Part shown: piece after piece, positions 20,283 through 30,361 of the stretch
How the letters are laid out: each line of letters begins with the position of its first letter
How positions within the stretch are numbered: position 1 is the stretch's first letter
NCBI RefSeq assembly: GCF_024790395.1
Contig: NZ_JAJISC010000001.1
Location: forward strand, 434,001-498,000
Source: Halomonas dongshanensis
GTDB lineage: Bacteria; Pseudomonadota; Gammaproteobacteria; Pseudomonadales; Halomonadaceae
DNA length: 64,000 nt
Direction of reading: 5' to 3'
The notes under the pieces: generated by a model
What the model saw: the letters and a program-made list of their open reading frames with translations, nothing else
Told to the model about the DNA's origin: nothing
The model's database searches: none
Translations under genes and position numbers: made by a program

Positions 20283-23208
20283 GCCGACCGCCAAGCCAGC
20301 GCTGCCCATCGAGCTAGCGGGCACCCGTTTTGGCGTCGTGATGCGTCCACCTCACTATCGTTGGGATGGCGAGCGGTTGATCTGCTCTCGGCTAAGGCAG
20401 GTCGACGACTCAGCCTTGGCTGGCCTCGAAGAAGTACGGGTCGTGGTCGATGAAGACTTCGTTGGTGTGGTGGCTCCCACCATCGAGGCTGCTCGCAACG
20501 CGGCGAAGCGCGTGGTACTCACTTGGGACGAGCCGCCTGCCGCCAAGGCGGCTACTCGCAGCCCCAAGGCCAAGCTGACCAACACCTCCAGCGCCGCAAA
20601 GCGCGATACCCATACGCAGACCTATGCTTGGCCCAGCCGCCTGCGCTGGGGCGACGCGCCTGGGTGGGTGGTGGCGCGGGCCGATCAGGCGAGTCTGGAG
20701 GTGTGGGCGCCAACTGCCACGCCCGAAGCGCTACGCGTTGATTTGAGCCTCGCTACGGGTTGCGATGCCGAGCGCATCGTACTGCGCGACCCTTCGGGTT
20801 TGGGATTCGCGACGGGGTTGGGGCGCCACTGCGGGGACGACGCTGCCGTAGATGCGGCGCTGCTGGCGCAGGCGGTGGGTGCTCCCGTTGCGGTTTGGCT
20901 GGATGCCGATTACGCCCGTGACGTACGCGCCCTCGGCCGTGCCCAGTGCATGACCTTGGGCGCGAGCCTTGATGCCGCGCACGTGACCCGCTTTCGCTAT
21001 CGCCAGGCCCATGCCCAAGGCGAGGTAGCGGCCGTCGGGCTTTTGCTGTGTGGTCGGGAAGCGCCGACACGACACGGCGATACTGACCGTGCCGATCTCT
21101 ACTCGCCTTATCGCTTCGAACAAACGCACGTGTCGGCACATCGTGGTGCACGCGCCTATCAAAACGACGACTCGACCAGCATCCAGCACACCTTTGCGCG
21201 GGAGTCGTTTCTCGATGAGCTCGCCCATGCCGAGGGCGTTGATCCGCTGGCGCTGCGCCAGCGCCATTTGGAGGATGCACGGGGCCTCGAACTCATCGGC
21301 TCCGTGGCCTCCCAAGCCGATTGGGCTGTCCCGGTAACCGAGCCGCCAGTTGGCGATGTGATGCGGGGCCGCGGATTGGCGTATGCGCAGTTGCCCGATC
21401 GGCATCAGCGTCTCGACGGCGGCGTGCGTTCGGCCTGGATTGCCGATGTCGAGGTCAACCGCACGACCGGTGACGTTCGCTTGACGCGCTTGGTCGTCGG
21501 CCAAGATAGCGGAGAGCAGGTGGATACGGCGCGCCTTCAGCAGACGCTACAGGCGCGCGTATTGAGCAAGCCGCAGGGCTTACTCGGCCGTACGCCTGCG
21601 TTTGATGAGTGGGACGACGGCCGCACGACAGCCGTTGAGCGCGCCTCTTTTACCCCCGCGCCTGCGCCTATTTCCAAGGGCGTCGAGACGCTACCCGAAC
21701 GCTTCGACGACACCGATTTCGCCCCTGGCGTGGCGGTCATCGCCAACGCGCTGTTCGATGCCACCGGTGTGCGTTTTCGTGAACCGCCCTTTACCGCTGG
21801 GCGCGTTCGCCAAGCGCTCGCCATGGGGGAGGCCTTCGACGGTGACGATGCGACGGCGCAACGAGGTACGCGAAAAACCAGCGCCAAGCTATCCGGTACG
21901 CGCCGCTGGTGGGCGGCTGCGGCGCTTACCACGGTGGCGGGCGGCGCCGTCATGGCGTGGCCTTTCAAGGGGGCAATTGCGCCCATTGCGCGGCCAGCGG
22001 CCACGCTCTACTCGGCTGAAACCATCGAACGCGGGCGCCTGGTAGCGGCGGCGGGGGACTGTGCAGCATGCCACACCGTGGCGGGGGGAGCGGTCAATAC
22101 CGGAGGTCATGCCTTCGAGACCCCCTTCGGTACGCTCTACAGCACCAATATTACCCCCGACGAGGCGACCGGCATCGGCAACTGGTCCTACGCGGCCTTC
22201 GAGCGCGCCATGCGTCACGGTATCAGTCGAGATGGGCGCCATCTCTATCCAGCCTTTCCCTATACCGCATTTGCCAAAACCAGCGACGCCGACCTTCAAG
22301 CCCTTTATGCTTACCTGATGGCACAGCCCGCCGTAGCGGCGCCTGCGCCCGAAAATGCCCTTACCTTTCCTTTTAACCTTCGCGCGCTCATGGCACCCTG
22401 GAATGCGCTTTACCATGATCCTACCCCCTTCGTACCGAACCCGGCACAAAGCGATTTGTACAATCGCGGCGCCTATTTGGCCGAAGGATTGGGTCACTGC
22501 AGCGCCTGTCATAGCCCGCGCAATGCTATGGGCGCCGAGCAGGGCGGCGAGCGCTATTTCGCCGGGGCCCTGGTGGACGGTTGGGAGGCACCGCCGTTGA
22601 ATGCGCTGTCGCGCTCGCCAGTACCCTGGAGTGAGAATGCTCTGTTCGACTACCTGCGACACGGCAGCTCACCCCTGCACGGCGTGGCCTCTGGCCCTAT
22701 GGCGCCTGTCGTGGCCGGGCTTGCTGAGCTTCCCGAGTACGATGTGCGGGCCATTGCTCACTACGTTGCCCAGCAAATGGGGGCTCCTGTTGAGGACGAA
22801 CCCGCCCAGTACGCTCAGGCCGCGCAGTTGGCGGCGTCGAGTGCGGCGAGTCCGAGTGGTCAAGAGGAGGGCGCACGGCTTTTCGAAGGCGCCTGCGCGG
22901 CCTGTCATCTGGATAACGGCGTGCCCGCCTTCACCAAGGCTTCAACGGCGCTGGCGCTTAACACCAACCTGTACAGTGAGCGACCCGATAACGTGATTCA
23001 CTCGATTCTAGGCGGCGTGCACGATGACGCCGTACCGGGCTCGGGCAGCATGCCGGGCTTTGCCGACAGTTTCAGCGATACCCAAGTCGCTACCCTTGCG
23101 GCCTATCTCCGGGCGCGCTTTGCGCCCTCTGAGCCGCCTTGGCAACAACTCGAACAACGCGTTGCCGCACTACGTCAGCCTCACAACAACACTCCCTCTA
23201 CTCCCTGA
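20275..23208 (+). CDS. nicB: Nicotinate hydroxylase subunit B: reduced molybdopterin-type domain fused to three cytochromes c
   Basis: A 977-residue protein. Residues 1 to about 535 resemble the molybdopterin domain of NicB/IorB but are about 200 residues short at the N-terminus. Where the separate 750-residue subunit has RASWLRGVSAMP this one has ARAYQNDDSTSI, and where that has PLGVGES this has ISKGVET with shifted spacing. A hydrophobic anchor (about 543-565) leads to three c-type haem motifs: Cys596 (CAACH), Cys742 (CSACH) and Cys874 (CAACH). Such tails pass electrons to the respiratory chain in the periplasm. I infer a structural and electron-transfer role, with the separate subunit as catalyst. 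The ATG overlaps the nicA stop. Confidence 0.88.
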   Translation: MLEPTAKPALPIELAGTRFGVVMRPPHYRWDGERLICSRLRQVDDSALAGLEEVRVVVDEDFVGVVAPTIEAARNAAKRVVLTWDEPPAAKAATRSPKAKLTNTSSAAKRDTHTQTYAWPSRLRWGDAPGWVVARADQASLEVWAPTATPEALRVDLSLATGCDAERIVLRDPSGLGFATGLGRHCGDDAAVDAALLAQAVGAPVAVWLDADYARDVRALGRAQCMTLGASLDAAHVTRFRYRQAHAQGEVAAVGLLLCGREAPTRHGDTDRADLYSPYRFEQTHVSAHRGARAYQNDDSTSIQHTFARESFLDELAHAEGVDPLALRQRHLEDARGLELIGSVASQADWAVPVTEPPVGDVMRGRGLAYAQLPDRHQRLDGGVRSAWIADVEVNRTTGDVRLTRLVVGQDSGEQVDTARLQQTLQARVLSKPQGLLGRTPAFDEWDDGRTTAVERASFTPAPAPISKGVETLPERFDDTDFAPGVAVIANALFDATGVRFREPPFTAGRVRQALAMGEAFDGDDATAQRGTRKTSAKLSGTRRWWAAAALTTVAGGAVMAWPFKGAIAPIARPAATLYSAETIERGRLVAAAGDCAACHTVAGGAVNTGGHAFETPFGTLYSTNITPDEATGIGNWSYAAFERAMRHGISRDGRHLYPAFPYTAFAKTSDADLQALYAYLMAQPAVAAPAPENALTFPFNLRALMAPWNALYHDPTPFVPNPAQSDLYNRGAYLAEGLGHCSACHSPRNAMGAEQGGERYFAGALVDGWEAPPLNALSRSPVPWSENALFDYLRHGSSPLHGVASGPMAPVVAGLAELPEYDVRAIAHYVAQQMGAPVEDEPAQYAQAAQLAASSAASPSGQEEGARLFEGACAACHLDNGVPAFTKASTALALNTNLYSERPDNVIHSILGGVHDDAVPGSGSMPGFADSFSDTQVATLAAYLRARFAPSEPPWQQLEQRVAALRQPHNNTPSTP

Positions 23209-23229
23209 TACGACAACACGAGGTGGAAC

Positions 23230-23418
23230 ATGAAACGAAGCAAGTGGATATGGGCCGTCTGGATAGTGATCCTATTGAGCTGCATCGTGCCCTATACCCT
23301 CCTGACCAACGTGGCAGCCTGGTATGGCAGCTTTCTTTTCTGGAGCTGCGCGGGGCTCGCTGTCATCGCGCTGAATGTCTACATCACCTTGGATTTCGAG
23401 GAGCACGATCATGACTGA
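23230..23418 (+). CDS. Small two-helix membrane protein, symporter partner
   Basis: A 62-residue protein with two hydrophobic helices (residues about 7-27 and 33-53) and an acidic, His-containing tail. It overlaps the following sodium:solute symporter by eight bases (ATGACTGA), as do the small DUF3311-like partner proteins often encoded just before such symporters. The exact family is not certain. GAGGTGGAAC before its ATG gives a plausible ribosome site. Confidence 0.8.
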   Translation: MKRSKWIWAVWIVILLSCIVPYTLLTNVAAWYGSFLFWSCAGLAVIALNVYITLDFEEHDHD

Positions 23419-24928
23419 GTCGATGATCTGGTGGTCGATCGGCATCTATCTGCTGATTGCGGTGGGCATCGCCTTTCTGTCGCGTCAGGGACCTGCCGAG
23501 AGCATGTCGGGCTACTTTCTCGGCAATCGACAAATGAACGGGTTCGTTTCGGCGCTGAGCTACAGCGCTACCACTTACAGCGCCTTCATGATGGTGGGGC
23601 TTGCCGGGCTTACCTACGCCGGTGGCGTTGGGGCGCTGGGCTTCGAGATCATCTATTTTGCTGGGGTGTCGCTGGTGGCGATCTTTGGCCCGCGTTTTTG
23701 GGCCGTGGGTAAGAAATTCGGCTACGTCACACCCAGTGAAATGCTTGGCCACCGCTATAACAGCAAGCGCGTTGCCATGGCGGTATCGATTGCTAGCTGT
23801 ATCTTTTTGATTCCTTACTCCGCCGTGCAACTGGCCGGGGTGGGTTATCTGCTCGAAGGGACGACCGGCGGGGCGATCAACTTCACCACGGGCGTAGTCA
23901 TGGCCACCGCCATCGCGATCTTCTTTTCCTACATTGCGGGCATTCGCTCGGTGATGTGGACCGACTCGCTGCAGGCGCTGATGATGATCGTCGCCTCGAC
24001 GCTCGTGGCGTTTTTGGTGATCCAAGGGCTTGGCGGTTTCAGCGGTCTGTTCGGTACGCTCGCAGCCGAGCATCCGGCATCGCTGAGCGTACCGGGCTCG
24101 GGGCTTTTTAGCGTTGTGACCTTCCTTGGGCTATGTATTCCCTGGTTCTTCTTTAGCCTCTCCAACCCGCAGGTGAGCCAGCGTTTGTTCATGCCCTCGT
24201 CGCTGCGCTCCATGCGCCAGATGCTGATCGGCTTCTTGGTCTTCGGCTTCATCTACACGCTGGTGTCGGTACTTTGGGGCTTCTCGGCGCTTGCCGCCTT
24301 TCCGGGCCTGGCGCGCGCCGATCTCGCTACGCCATCGCTTCTGGCCTCCGAGTTCGTGCCGCCGGTACTTGGCGTCATCGTAATGATCGGCATCATGGCC
24401 GCCGCCGTTTCCACCATCGACTCGATCATGCTCACCCTGGCGTCGATGTTCTCGCGCGATGTCTACGCCAACGCCAAACCTGGCGTCGATGAGAAGCGCC
24501 AGCTGTTCGTGGGTAAGATCGTGGTGCCCGTCGTTGCGCTTCTGGCACTTGGCTTCGCCGAGCTTCAGCTCGACTTGATCGCCGTGTTGTCGGTGGCGGC
24601 TTCTTCGGGGCTGGTGGCCATGGTGCCGGCGATCATCGGGGCTTTCTTCTGGAAGCGCGGCACGGGCGCGGGGGCGCTTGCCAGCGTCGTTGGCACCAGC
24701 ATCTTCGTACTGGCGATGTACGCCACAGGCAACTCGCTCTTGGGTCTGCCATCGGGCATTTGGGGCATCGTCGTTTCCACCGTCCTGTTCGTCGGCGTGA
24801 GCCTTGCGACCAAGCCGCATACGGCCTCGACCGATGCCTTCATGAGTGCCATCAGCGACGAACTGAGCCGTAAAAAGAGCCGCACACAAGAGGCGGCGTC
24901 GGTTGCCCCTAACGAGGCGGCTGTCTAA
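23411..24928 (+). CDS. Sodium:solute symporter (SSS family)
   Basis: A 505-residue transporter with about 13 membrane segments. Typical SSS stretches are visible: GYFLGNRQMNGFVSALSYSATTYSAFMMVGLAG (sodium and substrate site in helix 1), YVTPSEMLGHRYNS, and MAAAVSTIDSIMLTLASMFSRDVY. The start MTESMIWW lies inside the end of the small upstream gene. Between nicB and nicX it most probably imports nicotinate with sodium, which would suit a salt-loving host; P. putida uses a different transporter type. The end is a charged cytoplasmic tail. Confidence 0.92.
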   Translation: MTESMIWWSIGIYLLIAVGIAFLSRQGPAESMSGYFLGNRQMNGFVSALSYSATTYSAFMMVGLAGLTYAGGVGALGFEIIYFAGVSLVAIFGPRFWAVGKKFGYVTPSEMLGHRYNSKRVAMAVSIASCIFLIPYSAVQLAGVGYLLEGTTGGAINFTTGVVMATAIAIFFSYIAGIRSVMWTDSLQALMMIVASTLVAFLVIQGLGGFSGLFGTLAAEHPASLSVPGSGLFSVVTFLGLCIPWFFFSLSNPQVSQRLFMPSSLRSMRQMLIGFLVFGFIYTLVSVLWGFSALAAFPGLARADLATPSLLASEFVPPVLGVIVMIGIMAAAVSTIDSIMLTLASMFSRDVYANAKPGVDEKRQLFVGKIVVPVVALLALGFAELQLDLIAVLSVAASSGLVAMVPAIIGAFFWKRGTGAGALASVVGTSIFVLAMYATGNSLLGLPSGIWGIVVSTVLFVGVSLATKPHTASTDAFMSAISDELSRKKSRTQEAASVAPNEAAV

Positions 24929-24965
24929 GGACCGTGTTTATCCTGACGCTAACCTAGGAGTCATC

Positions 24966-25997
24966 ATGGATCACGCAAGCTTTACGGAAATCTGTCTGCA
25001 TCAGCTGAAAATGTCGGGCGTGCGCTCGGACGAACGTCTCATCGTACTGACCCAGGGCAACGAGCGGCTCGACTACGCCGATGCGTTCATGGCGGCTGGG
25101 CAGCGCCTAGGGGCCAATATGTATCATATGCGCCTCCCGGCCCCGCCCGCCGTGGGCGGGTGGAACGTGGGCACGACGGGCCTTGCCGCCATGCCCGAAG
25201 CAGTCGAGGCGCTGAAGAACTGCGACATGCTCATCGACTGCGTCTTTTTGCTGTTTTCTCCCGAGCAGATGGCGATTCAGGCCGCAGGCACTCGGATACT
25301 CACCGCCGTCGAGCCGCCTGAGCTGCTGGCGCGTATGCTGCCGTCGCAGGAGCTCAAAGAGAAGGTCGAAATCGGCGCGGCACTGCTCGAAAAGGCCAAG
25401 GTGATGCGCATCACCTCACCTCACGGTACCGATGTCACCTATCGCCTGAACACCTATCCGACCGTCGCCGAATACGCCTGCACCGACGAGCCGGGGCGCT
25501 GGGATCATTGGCCTTCCGGCTTCGTCTTCACCGGCGGCGATGACGACGGTGTCGACGGCACCATCGTGGTGGCACCTGGCGATATCCTGTTACCCCAAAA
25601 CATGTACGTGCGCGAGCCGATCACCTACACCATCGAGAAGGGCTTCATCAGCGACATTCGCGGCGGCCTGGATGCGGAACTGGTGAAATCCTACATGGCG
25701 AGCTTCGACGACAAGCGTGGCCTGGGCATGAGCCACGTGGGATGGGGGATGAACCCAGATGCCAAATGGCACCGCATGGTGCCGGGTGAGTTTCCTGGCG
25801 GTATGGGGATGGAGCCACGCAGCTTCTACGGCAACGTGATGTTCTCCACCGGCCCCAACAACGAGCTGGGCGGCCCCAACGACACCGCCTGTCACCTGGA
25901 CATTCCGATGCGCGGTTGTTCGCTGTTTCTCGACGACGAGCCCATCGTCATCGACGGCGATATCGTGGTGAAAGAGATGCAGATGGCAAGGCGCTGA
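24966..25997 (+). CDS. nicX: 2,5-dihydroxypyridine 5,6-dioxygenase
   Basis: A 343-residue ring-cleaving dioxygenase that opens 2,5-dihydroxypyridine to N-formylmaleamate, the substrate of NicD. The family is related in sequence to M29 aminopeptidases, not to classical extradiol enzymes. His257 (SHVGWG), His310 and Asp312 (CHLDIP) lie eight residues before the iron ligands I recall for P. putida NicX (265, 318, 320). AGGAG six bases upstream fixes the start. It ends the nicA-nicB-symporter-nicX operon and is followed by a terminator. Confidence 0.96.
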   Translation: MDHASFTEICLHQLKMSGVRSDERLIVLTQGNERLDYADAFMAAGQRLGANMYHMRLPAPPAVGGWNVGTTGLAAMPEAVEALKNCDMLIDCVFLLFSPEQMAIQAAGTRILTAVEPPELLARMLPSQELKEKVEIGAALLEKAKVMRITSPHGTDVTYRLNTYPTVAEYACTDEPGRWDHWPSGFVFTGGDDDGVDGTIVVAPGDILLPQNMYVREPITYTIEKGFISDIRGGLDAELVKSYMASFDDKRGLGMSHVGWGMNPDAKWHRMVPGEFPGGMGMEPRSFYGNVMFSTGPNNELGGPNDTACHLDIPMRGCSLFLDDEPIVIDGDIVVKEMQMARR

Positions 25998-26024
25998 CAT
26001 GCCGTCCAGGCCAATGAAAAGCTG

Positions 26025-26064
26025 AGCACACAAGGCACCTTCGCGGGTGCCTTGTGTGCTTTTG
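26025..26064. terminator. Terminator between nicX and the subtilase gene
   Basis: A perfect 15-bp stem starting AGCACACAAGG with the loop TTCGCG is followed by TTTGCTT on the plus strand. On the other strand the stem is followed by CAGCTTTT, so it can serve both convergent genes. Confidence 0.9.
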
Positions 26065-26077
26065 CTTGGCGTTTTAT

Positions 26078-27847
26078 CTAGCGCGCCCGCTCCAGGCTCT
26101 GCACGGTCAAATCCAGCGCCTTGTACATGTCGAGCCGGGCGGAGAGACCGATATCCGGGTGGTTGAGGTCGTTGGTGCGCTCCGAGGGTAAGATGGGGGC
26201 GGTGAGATCGTCGGCGTCGGTGGGCTCGAAGTCGTACTCCTCGCCTATCGGCATGGCGCTGCGGCGCAGTAGGATACGCAGCTGTGCCGGGGTGAGCGTT
26301 GGGTCGATCGACATCATGGCCGCGATCAGCCCGGCCACGAGCGGGGTCGAGTAGGAGGTACCGCAGTGGGTCTCGCCCTCGACGCCCTCTTCGCGCGTCG
26401 AGCCATGTACGCAGGCGGCGGCGGTGATATCCACGCGCATGTCGATGTTCGAGGCGTCGCGCTTCACAGCGTAGTGCACGTCCTCTACCGGCACGTCTTC
26501 GCCGCTGCGCTCGTGACCACCGACGACGAAGAGCTGGTCGGTGACGAAGGAGGAGGGCAGGCGATACTCGTCGCGTCCGGAAAACGACGAGGCGTTGCCC
26601 GCCGAGTTGACCACCACGACGTCCGGATGCTCGCGGCGCAGCCACAGGAAAAACTCCTCGAGCAGTTCCTCGTAGCCGTCCATGGCGATCCCGGAGCGCA
26701 CCAACGAGTCGACCTCGTCGCCGTTGATGTCGGTGGTGCCCACGCGGTGGATGCCCCAGCTCCAGTTGAGAACGCGAGCGCCGTCCTGAACCAGATTGAC
26801 CGAAGCCGCGACGTTGGCGGTGATACCGGCATCGGAGTTGCGGTCGACGATCACGTCGAACCCCGGGCCAACGCTGTCGAGGCCGCGAAGAAAGCCGCTG
26901 TTGCCGCCCTCGTTCCAAGCGGCGCCCAGAATGCCCGCTACGGTCGTGCCATGGCCGTCCGGAGCATCGGCGTCGCGCGCGTACACGCAGGTGCGCGTGG
27001 CCTCGGCGCGGCAGTCGCCGAGATAATCGGCGAAATCGGGGGTATCGAAATCGACGTTGCGCTCGATCACGCCGATGCGCACGGGGTGGGTATCGACGTC
27101 GTCGTGATCACGCGGCAGGCGCCGCTGATAAAAATTCACCGCGTCGAGAAAGCGGTTCGCCGCCCACTCCTGGTCGTGGTCATCCGGCGGGGCGGTCGCG
27201 TCTTGCTCGATGCTCTCTTCTGCGTTCGACTCCTCCACGATCACGGCATCGACGCTGAGTTCGCTGCCAAGGCGCAGTACCAGGGCGTCTCGCCCTTCTA
27301 AATCGTCGACCGGCAGGCGCAGCTGGTAGGTGTTGAGCGGGGGAATCTGCCCGACCACGTCGGCGCCGTAGCGCTCGGCCAGCCGCCGCGCCTCCTCCAA
27401 ACCGTCGTACTCCTCCTCGATGATCAGGCTGACGAGATCGACGTAGCTCGACACGCCGTCCATGTTCTCGGCAATCTCGTCCTCCGTGGCGGCGATGACG
27501 TGGCTACCTTGCAGGGTGAGCCAGACCGGATTGCTGGCACGGTCGTGCTGTTCGAGCCACAGCGGCCCGCTCTCGGCCTCCGTGGTGTCGATGTCGATAC
27601 GCAGGCGCTGCCCGCTGCGCTCGACGGCGTCGGGCGCTAGGGGCGTGCCGTTCAAACTAAGCGTGACCTCGGCATCGTCGAGCCCCTCGGTGTCGAGGCA
27701 GAAGCGCTGCGTCGGCGAGGAGAGCAGATCGTCGCAGCGCTGTAGCTGCTCGATACGCAAAGGGGTGTCGGCCGCTGCCGTCGTGGCCGTTATCAGTGCG
27801 GCTGCTAGTGCCATGCGGCCTATGCCGCGTCCAACGTTGACTGCCAT
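26078..27847 (-). CDS. Secreted subtilisin-like (S8) protease with Glu in the Asp position
   Basis: A 589-residue protein with a signal peptide (MAVNVGRGIGRMALAAALITATTAAA), an N-terminal region of about 225 residues that could act as prodomain, and an S8 domain. His299 (DGHGTTVAG), Asn418 (NSAGNAS) and Ser498 (CGTSYSTPLVAG) match the family. The segment that normally reads VIDTG is VIERN here, so Glu262 replaces the catalytic Asp. The start is chosen because GGAGAG lies seven bases before it and it opens the signal peptide. It reads in the same direction as pxpC but after a 101-base gap, so it may have its own promoter. Function is unknown. Confidence 0.88.
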   Translation of the reverse strand: MAVNVGRGIGRMALAAALITATTAAADTPLRIEQLQRCDDLLSSPTQRFCLDTEGLDDAEVTLSLNGTPLAPDAVERSGQRLRIDIDTTEAESGPLWLEQHDRASNPVWLTLQGSHVIAATEDEIAENMDGVSSYVDLVSLIIEEEYDGLEEARRLAERYGADVVGQIPPLNTYQLRLPVDDLEGRDALVLRLGSELSVDAVIVEESNAEESIEQDATAPPDDHDQEWAANRFLDAVNFYQRRLPRDHDDVDTHPVRIGVIERNVDFDTPDFADYLGDCRAEATRTCVYARDADAPDGHGTTVAGILGAAWNEGGNSGFLRGLDSVGPGFDVIVDRNSDAGITANVAASVNLVQDGARVLNWSWGIHRVGTTDINGDEVDSLVRSGIAMDGYEELLEEFFLWLRREHPDVVVVNSAGNASSFSGRDEYRLPSSFVTDQLFVVGGHERSGEDVPVEDVHYAVKRDASNIDMRVDITAAACVHGSTREEGVEGETHCGTSYSTPLVAGLIAAMMSIDPTLTPAQLRILLRRSAMPIGEEYDFEPTDADDLTAPILPSERTNDLNHPDIGLSARLDMYKALDLTVQSLERAR

Positions 27848-27948
27848 GTCATCGCTCTCCATCGTTGCGTCAAGAGAGCAGCATAGCCGCTCGTTCTGAA
27901 TGGAACGTGAACGGCTATGAGGAGTGCGGATTAGCGAAGAGAGATGCG

Positions 27949-28878
27949 TTAGGCCCAGGCGCTCAGCTGCTGGCGGTGTGCTGACTGCGCCTGGGTGGCG
28001 CTGATCGGCTGGAGCCAAATCTCTGTGCCGGGCAGGCACTGGGCGAGCAGGGCGCAGGCGCTGGGCGTGAGCGCACCGATGCGCGGGTAGCCACCGATGG
28101 TTTGACGATCGTTCAACAGCACGATGGGTTGACCGTCGGGCGGTACCTGAACGGCGCCTAGCGGAATGCCCTCGGAGATCACCCCACCGACATCGCTTTT
28201 GAGCGCCTGCCCGGTAAGGCGGATGCCCATGCGGTCAGCGCGCTGATCCACCGTCCAGGGCTGGTTGAACGCTTGGTAGAGGCTGCGCCCGGCGAAGTGC
28301 GCCGCCTGGGCGCCCAGCACCATGGGCAGATGACAGCGCCCGGAGGGGATCGGCAAGCGCGCATCGGCGGGAAAGCGCTGCGGTAGCACCGACACGCCCT
28401 GCCAGGTCAGTTGATCGCCTTGGGTCAGCGGTTTGCCGTCTTCGTGCAGCCCACCGATCTGCTCGCGTGCGGTGCACGCTTTGCTGCCCAGCACCTCGGG
28501 CGCCTCGAGCCCGCCGGGAAAGGCGAGATAGGCGCGCAGCCCCGCTTTGGGTTGGCGAAAGGTGAGTGACTGCCCCGGGCGCAGGGTAAAGGGGGCGTTG
28601 GGCGCCAGCGGCTTGCCACCAAGCTCAGCCCCCAAGTCGGCACCGGCCAGCGCCAGGCACACGCTCACATCGCTCTCAAGGGTCAGGTTGCCGCCCATGA
28701 CGATCTCCAGCGCGGCGCAGTCGAGCGCATTACCCAGCAGCCAGTTGGCCCAGCGGTACGAGATCCAGTCGGCCGCGCCGCCCTGGGTAAAGCCAAGGTG
28801 GGCGACGCCAAAACGCCCGCCGTCCTGCACCAGCGCAAGCGGCCCCGCCTGAGTGACGATGATGCTTCCCTGGCTCAT
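27949..28878 (-). CDS. pxpC: 5-oxoprolinase subunit C (biotin-dependent carboxyltransferase-like)
   Basis: A 309-residue KipA/allophanate hydrolase-like protein, with ALVQDGGRFGVAHLGFTQGGAADWISYRWANWLLGN at the N-terminus and TVDQRADRMGIRLTG, SEGIPLGAVQVPPDGQPIVLLNDRQTIGGYPRIG near the end, which are hallmarks of PxpC. With PxpA and PxpB it forms the ATP-dependent 5-oxoprolinase that opens pyroglutamate to glutamate. The start overlaps the pxpB stop by four bases. Confidence 0.95.
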   Translation of the reverse strand: MSQGSIIVTQAGPLALVQDGGRFGVAHLGFTQGGAADWISYRWANWLLGNALDCAALEIVMGGNLTLESDVSVCLALAGADLGAELGGKPLAPNAPFTLRPGQSLTFRQPKAGLRAYLAFPGGLEAPEVLGSKACTAREQIGGLHEDGKPLTQGDQLTWQGVSVLPQRFPADARLPIPSGRCHLPMVLGAQAAHFAGRSLYQAFNQPWTVDQRADRMGIRLTGQALKSDVGGVISEGIPLGAVQVPPDGQPIVLLNDRQTIGGYPRIGALTPSACALLAQCLPGTEIWLQPISATQAQSAHRQQLSAWA

Positions 28879-29579
28879 GCGCGCTCCTCCAAGGGGGTGG
28901 TGTCGCCGCCTGCGGCTTCGAACTCGGCTTTGTCGATAGCTTTGAAGCGGACCTTGTCGCCCGGCTGAAACAGCGGCTCGCCGCGCTTGGCGTACTCGAA
29001 CAGCGGCACCGCCGTGCGCCCAAGAATGTTCCAGCCGCCGGGGGATAGCAGCGGATAGATCGCCGTCTGGCGCTCGGCGATGCCGACGCTGCCCGCCGCC
29101 ACGCGCTGCCGAGGCGTTTTGAGGCGGGGCGTGGCGAGCGCCTCTTCTACCAGGCCCATGAAGCCGTAGCCGGGGGCGAAGCCAAGCGCGAACACGCAGT
29201 AGTCGTGGCCACAGTGGCGCGCGATGAGCGCATCGACGCTAATGCCGATGCGCTGGGCGACCACGGGCAGCTCCGGGCCGACGCTTGCGTCGTACCACAC
29301 GGGGATGTCGTGAAGGCGACCGTTATGGGTATCCACCGGCGTAAGCCCGCTGAGCGAGGCGCGAATGCGCGAGGTCGCCTCGGCGAAGTCCAGCACGCGA
29401 CAGTCGTAGTGCACCAAAAGCGTAGTGTAGGAGGGCACCAGATCGATCAGCGACTCGCCGAAGGCGCGCCTCAGTGCGGTGTCGGCGGCCATGATCCAGC
29501 CCATGTTGCCCTCGTCGATGGTATCGAACAGGCGCACCGTCAGGGCGTCCATGGCAGCGGTTTCAAGGCGCAGCTTCAC
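28875..29579 (-). CDS. pxpB: 5-oxoprolinase subunit B
   Basis: A 234-residue KipI-like protein. Family signs are [11 protein letters not shown] near residue 50, the segment [48 protein letters not shown], and [26 protein letters not shown]. It works as a complex with PxpC and PxpA in the cytoplasm. It overlaps pxpA and pxpC by four bases on each side, so the three are translated together. Confidence 0.95.
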   Translation of the reverse strand: MKLRLETAAMDALTVRLFDTIDEGNMGWIMAADTALRRAFGESLIDLVPSYTTLLVHYDCRVLDFAEATSRIRASLSGLTPVDTHNGRLHDIPVWYDASVGPELPVVAQRIGISVDALIARHCGHDYCVFALGFAPGYGFMGLVEEALATPRLKTPRQRVAAGSVGIAERQTAIYPLLSPGGWNILGRTAVPLFEYAKRGEPLFQPGDKVRFKAIDKAEFEAAGGDTTPLEERA

Positions 29580-30337
29580 GCGGACTCCAGAGCGTTGAAC
29601 GCTTCACGGATCGCGCGTACCGCCTTGATCGATTCCGGGTTGTCGCCGTGCACGCAAAGCGTGTCGCAGGCAAGCGTGAGCGGCGTACCGTCGCGGGCGG
29701 TTAGCGCCTCGCCTTTGGCAAGTGCCACGGCCTGGGCGACGATGGTCGCGCGGTCATGATGCACCGCGCCTTCGAGGCGCCGCGAGGCCAAGTGGCCGTT
29801 GGCCTCATAGGCGCGGTCGGCGAAGGTCTCGAACCAGAGGGTGACGCCCAGTTTCGCCGCCAACTCGCGCTGGCCCTGGGTATCGGCGGTGGCCATCACC
29901 ATCAAGGGCAGTGCGGCATCGAAGGCCTTGACGGCGCGCAGCGCACCTTCGAGCAGCTCGAGATTGGCGGCCATGTCGTTGTACATCGCCCCGTGGGGCT
30001 TGATGTAGGCAAGCTCGGCCCCTTCGGCGCGGCAAATGCCGGCAAGCGCCCCTGCCTGGTAGAGGATCATATCCTCGACCTCCGCGGCCGAGCAGGCCAT
30101 CGAACGACGCCCGAACCCCATCAGGTCGGGATAGCCCGGATGGGCGCCGATGCGCACGCCGTGTTCGGCTGCTAGCGCCACGGTGCGGCGCATCACGTGG
30201 GGGTCGGAGGCGTGGTAGCCGCAGGCAATATTGGCGCAGTCCACAAACGGCATTACCTCGGCGTCCATGCCCAAACGCCAGTTACCGAAGCTTTCGCCCA
30301 TGTCGCAGTTGAGTAGCGGGAGCGTGTTATCGGTCAT
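29576..30337 (-). CDS. pxpA: 5-oxoprolinase subunit A (LamB/YcsF family)
   Basis: A 253-residue LamB/YcsF protein, with [38 protein letters not shown] at the N-terminus, [28 protein letters not shown] and [11 protein letters not shown] in the usual order. It provides the ring-opening activity together with PxpB and PxpC. GAGAGAAC before the ATG is an acceptable ribosome site. It is 24 bases downstream of an M14 peptidase gene, which joins it to an ABC peptide importer operon. Confidence 0.96.
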   Translation of the reverse strand: MTDNTLPLLNCDMGESFGNWRLGMDAEVMPFVDCANIACGYHASDPHVMRRTVALAAEHGVRIGAHPGYPDLMGFGRRSMACSAAEVEDMILYQAGALAGICRAEGAELAYIKPHGAMYNDMAANLELLEGALRAVKAFDAALPLMVMATADTQGQRELAAKLGVTLWFETFADRAYEANGHLASRRLEGAVHHDRATIVAQAVALAKGEALTARDGTPLTLACDTLCVHGDNPESIKAVRAIREAFNALESA

Positions 30338-30361
30338 TGTGTTCTCTCCTGATGAGCCCCC

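Noticed and set aside
25590..26918. A 442-codon leftward frame spanning the end of nicX and the subtilase
   Set aside because: It overlaps two well-supported genes in another frame and crosses a strong terminator; arginine-rich shadow composition.
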